DNA from: Annulohypoxylon bovei var. microspora
Taxonomy: Eukaryota > Ascomycota > Sordariomycetes > Xylariales > Hypoxylaceae
Assembly (NCBI GenBank): GCA_022836615.1
Contig: MU405463.1
Coordinates: 1 to 24,661 of the forward strand
Direction of reading: 5' to 3'
Length of the DNA stretch: 24,661 nt
The notes below the pieces were generated by a model. The model was not told where the DNA came from and did not search any database. It was given only the letters and a program-made list of their open reading frames with translations. Positions 21,701-24,661 of the stretch are shown one piece after another; the first letter of the stretch is position 1; every line of letters begins with the position of its first letter. Position numbers and translations under genes: made by a program.

Positions 21701-21826
21701 AATATTAATCACTAGGTTAACCTGAGACTTCCTTTCAAAATGCTAAAAGGAATAAACCGATTGTATGATCTAGAGCGTCAGACACTTCAAGTGCATCGGG
21801 ATACAGTTCCATCCTATGTTAGGTAA
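15711..21826 (+). pseudogene. Helitron RepHel transposase: DUF6570-like N-terminus, HUH Rep endonuclease, Pif1-family helicase; RIP-broken
   Basis: Exon 1 (15711-17527) is fully open. It has a Cys-rich patch (HACRFDCSDC...LCKTC, residues about 182-205), then a DUF6570-like segment (CRLTMLRVPCVHLFPLVIDK to about 353), an acidic linker, and FPYGWGGP near 577, the start of the Helitron_like_N domain. After a 62-bp intron, exon 2 (17590-21826) stays in one frame. It encodes GLPAIWFTVNPND (17930 on), the HUH motif HLH at 18242-18250, the catalytic tyrosine pair YITNYATK (Tyr codons 18779 and 18791), Walker A GGTGKS (20390-20407), Walker B DE (20606-20611), GDFYQFKPV (20720 on), FKA-stop-GQT (21554-21574) and the YVQLLRVISLDRLHLLSP end (21646-21699). 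Length would be 2017 residues. Exon 2 has over a dozen TAA/TAG codons and no indels, so this copy is non-autonomous. An alternative start is ATG 15735. Confidence 0.88.
17528..17589 (+). other. Intron in the RepHel gene
   Basis: Donor GTAAGA at 17528, branch CTAAC at 17572-17576, acceptor TAG ending at 17589; 62 bp, phase 2. It moves translation from frame 3 (...NFGLKT) to frame 2 (WASIKLRQHG...), exactly where Helitron replication proteins read through the start of Helitron_like_N. The earlier AG at 17577-17578 is too close to the branch A to be used. Confidence 0.85.
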
Positions 21827-22200
21827 CTTAGGCAGTTTGAATAGTTACTTATGTAGTAAGATCAGGCATTCTTTTAGCACATGCCAGCAATTAGTTCTGT
21901 GTTATTATTTATTGGAACTTTCGATATCGATACGAATCATACTGTTTTACATTTATTTTATATCAAGTCTTTTTATTAACGGATTAATTGTAAACCGATT
22001 AATGAACTCGCTGATTAACCATTTGTGTTTTCTTATACACAAAACAACCATAACCTTATACCTTGTGATATAACCTTTTTAATACAAAACCTTACAATAT
22101 AAGAAATAAATATATAATCTTTATAAATATTTATCTTAATTCATAAAAAGAACACTCTTAATTATAAATAAACTTCCCATGCGCTTATGTTAAATTAAAA
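21827..22200. other. 3' region of RepHel, AT-rich and partly RIP-mutated
   Basis: After the probable stop TAA at 21824-21826 no helicase-like sequence follows. Composition changes from about 40% GC to strongly AT-rich by about 21950. An 85-codon plus-strand frame (21816-22073) shows nothing recognisable and overlaps the helicase end, so it is not called. Confidence 0.45.
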
Positions 22201-22239
22201 AATCAAAATTATGTAATATAAAAAAACATATAACGATAT

Positions 22240-23330
22240 TTTAACGAATATATCCATTAAAACCAGGTTTGGAAGTATTTGGATATTTAATAACGTTATT
22301 TAATATAAATAAAAATGGCCGTAAACCATTAAATGGTTAAAAATCATTACAATTTAAACTTATTATAAATAAAAATAACTTTAATATAATATTATAATAC
22401 ACATTATATAAATAATTATCCTTTATATTTAATTAAACATAACCCGTAAATTAATTAACGTTGTTTTTAATATTTAATTTAATATATTTTACATTATTAT
22501 TATTATCATTTTTTTCATTATTTAAACATAACCGTAACTTTTTCTTAAATAACTTAAAATTGGAATTAAACTTTTTATTTAAAAAATAATCGTTATATTT
22601 CCAATCTTTATCCTCATCCTTAATTAATTCCATTTAACTTATACACATTAAATAAAATTAATTAATCTCGTTATATAAGCGTTTCTACTTAATTAATTCC
22701 ATTTAATTAATTCGTAGTAAATAGATTTATTTCATTTCATTAAACTTTCGTTTTTCGTTAATTAAAGTTAAAATCCCGCGAATTCCGGTGGCCTTAATTA
22801 ATAATTTAAGAAAATCTTTTACTTAAATTATCTTTATACACCATTTATATTTACCATCTTTAAAGCTAATAAAATATAATTCATCGTTATCATTATTATT
22901 AAAAAACATGATAATTAAATTAATAAAAATAAACCAAGTAAAACAAGTAAAAAAAAACTCCATTAAAACTTATAAAATATTTAAGCATAAAACATTATAA
23001 TATAATTAAAATACTTTTATATTAATATCTTTAAATTTATTTAACACATTAAAAACATACGTAACGAAATAATATTTCCTTATATTATTAAAATTAAATT
23101 TTAACATTATAATAATATTATTTTAATTTTATAAAAAATAAACATTACTTTAAAAATATATTATATTACCGCAAACAAGGTAAATTTTTTTTACTTTTAC
23201 ATCCTTAAAATATTTACACATATTATTTAATTTAAGCTAACTTTAAGTTACCGGAAGCATAACATGAAATATTTAAAGCGAAAATAAATATATTATTATA
23301 TAATAAAATGTTATAAGTAAATTATATAAA
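22240..23330 (-). pseudogene. Unidentified RIP-decayed gene in the Helitron 3' part
   Basis: A single minus-strand frame can be followed from at least 23221 to about 22240 with only TAA/TAG breaks. Readable parts include MCKYFKDVKVKKIYLVCG (23221 on), YYFVTYVFNVLNKFKDIN (about 23070), a hydrophobic run beginning MEFFFTCFTWFIF (22963 on), FISFKDGKYKWC (about 22875), ATGIRGILTLINEKRKF (about 22800), two MELIK motifs 51-60 bp apart around 22700-22620, then a D/E/N/K-rich stretch ending near 22451 and PFNGLRPFLFILNN (22336 on). The K/N-rich stretch was probably D/E-rich before G-to-A changes. I do not recognise the family. It may be Helitron cargo, or an independent element that landed in the Helitron. 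Upstream of 23221 the frame is plausible to about 23330. Confidence 0.45.
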
Positions 23331-24011
23331 AAATAAACATTATTGTAAAATAAAATAAATAATTAAACTTATAAACCTTTTTAAAGCTTCGGTAATTTAA
23401 ACGGGAATTACCATTTTTAAAAATTAAAAATAATCGGATATAAAATTTTTACACTTTATTAATATAATATTAAAAATAAATAATAATCGAGTTAATTTAT
23501 TATTAATGTATACCGGGACGTAAAAAAAATATCGCCTTAAAAGAAAAATATCGTTTATAAGTTTAAACCTTTTATAAAATAAAATATTATTATTAATAAA
23601 ATTAAGCTTTAAAAAATGTGGTTTAATAATCCCTTTATTTTTAATTTAAATATTACCAATGATAATATAACAGGTATAGTAAGTTATACCATAAAATAAA
23701 CCATAAATATTATAAACGCTAAAGGAAACAAATGTAATTAATTGTTTATAACCAAGGTAATATATTTTAACGAATTATTTTAATCTTTTACGTCGTTTTT
23801 TATTAAGAGCGGGGATGAATTTAAGGCGCGGTTTCAGCTGTATACTTAATAGATAAGTATTTATAAAATTTAAATTCACCACGAAAGATGAATTTTGACG
23901 TTTAATAGTAGGGAGTAAAAGATCACGTTGAACCAATATGGTGAAACATGATGTGACGTTAGATAATTAGATGACAAAAGTATGGATTATTATTTTCCCA
24001 TAAAATTAGGC

Positions 24012-24024
24012 TTCCGAGTCGGAA
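24012..24024. other. Short hairpin near the Helitron 3' end
   Basis: TTCCGA (24012-24017) pairs with TCGGAA (24019-24024) around a single central G. With so tight a loop, a cruciform or protein-binding site is as likely as an RNA hairpin. Confidence 0.4.
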
Positions 24025-24076
24025 CTTATCTACTCCGTGGTTTTTTTTTCTTTGTTTTCAAAGGTCTTGGCGTTCC

Positions 24077-24090
24077 TTCCTATTTAGGAA
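24077..24090. other. Candidate Helitron 3' stem-loop
   Basis: TTCCTA (24077-24082) pairs with TAGGAA (24085-24090), or five pairs around a 4-nt ATTT loop. It lies 45 bp inside the right inverted repeat, where Helitron2-type elements carry the stem-loop thought to mark the end of strand transfer. Confidence 0.5.
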
Positions 24091-24134
24091 ATTTTCAAAT
24101 TTTTGCCCTGTAAAATGAAGCGACACAATACCCC

Positions 24135-24148
24135 TCTTAAAATCGGGC
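24135..24148 (-). repeat. Right terminal inverted repeat of the Helitron
   Basis: TCTTAAAATCGGGC, exact reverse complement of 13147-13160, eleven kilobases away. Confidence 0.7.
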
Positions 24149-24421
24149 ACACGTTTCGCCATACGAATCCCCATACAAGTGGATGTACTCCCAGATTCGA
24201 AGGCCCGTGCTTCAATCCACCCTCATCAGTTGCAGGTACGCTTTTCAATTGATTGTATTGCATCGAAAGAACGTTCGAACCTATTATAAATGGAAAGATT
24301 TAAAAGCGCATCCAAAGTCGAATTGAATAGATCAGGTTGCATCATGGCAGACCCAATGGTTCTCAAGGAATTCGTTGTTGAATTATAATGTGTGGATTTG
24401 ACAACTGAAAAAACGGAATCA

Positions 24422-24486
24422 ACTAAGCCACACTTAGCCGAGTCTAGCCCATATAGGTCTAGGCGCACTTACAGGTGTGGCTTAGT
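24422..24486. repeat. Long hairpin, 12-bp perfect arms
   Basis: ACTAAGCCACAC (24422-24433) is the exact reverse complement of GTGTGGCTTAGT (24475-24486), separated by 41 nt. The loop has two GTCTAG copies (24442-24447 and 24457-24462 region) around CCCATATAG. It may be a small non-autonomous element or a structured transcript end. Confidence 0.65.
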
Positions 24487-24514
24487 CATCTTTTTACAAG
24501 GTGTTTTTCAACCA

Positions 24515-24558
24515 CAGCTTTTCAACAGCTTTTCAACAGCTTTTCAACAGCTTTTCAA
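24515..24558 (+). repeat. Tandem repeat, four copies of an 11-bp unit
   Basis: CAGCTTTTCAA is repeated four times without error (24515, 24526, 24537, 24548), with decayed copies on both sides (GTGTTTTTCAAC before, CAGTTGTTCAAC after). Because 11 is not a multiple of three, it is not a simple in-frame peptide repeat. Confidence 0.9.
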
Positions 24559-24661
24559 CCAGTTGTTCAACGACGAAAGGATCTTACATGATGCAACCAG
24601 ATTCATTCGATTCGTCTAAGTAAGATTGATATATTGGTATTTTCTCATATTTTATTACAGG

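Larger units (their letters stand above)
23331..24134. other. Gene-free Helitron 3' subterminal region
   Basis: AT-rich and RIP-mutated up to about 23800, then abruptly of normal composition. From 23800 onward there are no long frames. Contains the two stem-loops listed separately and otherwise nothing I can name. Confidence 0.5.
13147..24148 (+). mobile_element. Helitron2/Helentron-like rolling-circle transposon
   Basis: The 14-mer GCCCGATTTTAAGA at 13147-13160 has its exact reverse complement at 24135-24148, and between them lie a RepHel gene (plus) and a divergent partner gene (minus). Helitron2-type elements of fungi are known for short terminal inverted repeats set asymmetrically near the ends, with a stem-loop just inside the 3' one. 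Here stem-loops lie at 24012-24024 and 24077-24090. Exact termini could be a few bases outside the inverted repeats; no insertion-site duplication is expected. RIP damage is absent over the left 4.7 kb and heavy between about 21.9 and 23.8 kb. Confidence 0.75.
24149..24661. other. Right flank outside the Helitron, no assignable gene
   Basis: Normal composition with no RIP signature. Two overlapping short frames (minus 24468-24226, plus 24392-24619) have no recognisable family. The last 41 bases (24620-24660) start GTAAGA and end TTACAG, which looks like a very short intron, so an exon of a host gene may run off the window. This is only a hint. Confidence 0.4.

Noticed and set aside
24226..24468. 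80-codon minus-strand frame in the right flank
   Set aside because: Looks moderately protein-like (LDALLNLSIYNRFERSFDAI) but has no known family, overlaps another frame, and includes the hairpin; not enough to call.

Overview
The window comes from a filamentous ascomycete genome (Pezizomycotina-like). Three things point there: blocks of extremely AT-rich DNA made by repeat-induced point mutation (RIP, a fungal premeiotic C-to-T process), short GT-AG introns with a CTAAC-type branch site, and fungal-type mobile elements. No host housekeeping gene, rRNA, tRNA or CRISPR was recognised. The window is essentially a stack of transposable elements.

Layout. Bases 1-190 are a GC-normal fold-back element. 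Bases 192-367 and 12346-12528 are two halves of one RIP-mutated repeat. They are split by an 11,978-bp insertion (368-12345) flanked by a 7-bp duplication. The insertion holds a dead Tad1-like LINE on the plus strand (ORF1 about 1381-2960, ORF2 about 3021-6330), an unidentified decayed plus-strand reading frame (about 6600-7290), and a dead Ty3/Gypsy gag-pol on the minus strand (about 8470-10850). A second, complete copy of the split repeat lies at 12623-12975. Its left third is RIP-mutated and the rest is pristine, so the unmutated ancestor of the RIP-mutated copy can be read within the same window.

Bases 13147-24148 are an 11-kb Helitron2/Helentron-like element bounded by a 14-bp inverted repeat. 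It carries two divergent genes. One is an intact two-exon minus-strand gene (14946-13514) for a 457-residue protein with OB-fold-like segments. The other is a two-exon plus-strand RepHel gene (15711-21826) encoding a DUF6570-like N-terminus, a HUH/tyrosine Rep endonuclease and a Pif1-family helicase. The many separate open frames between 15.7 and 21.8 kb are this single gene. They are joined by a 62-bp intron and broken only by TAA/TAG codons of RIP type. A further decayed minus-strand frame lies in the AT-rich 3' part (about 22.2-23.3 kb). The right flank (24149-24661) is normal-composition DNA with a hairpin and an 11-bp tandem repeat.

Functionally, the RepHel protein would nick, unwind and roll out the Helitron, and the divergent partner may be a single-strand DNA-binding accessory. 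The present RepHel copy cannot make a full-length protein, while its 606-codon first exon and the partner gene are still open. Coordinates of degenerate elements are approximate; those of introns, inverted repeats and direct repeats were read base by base.
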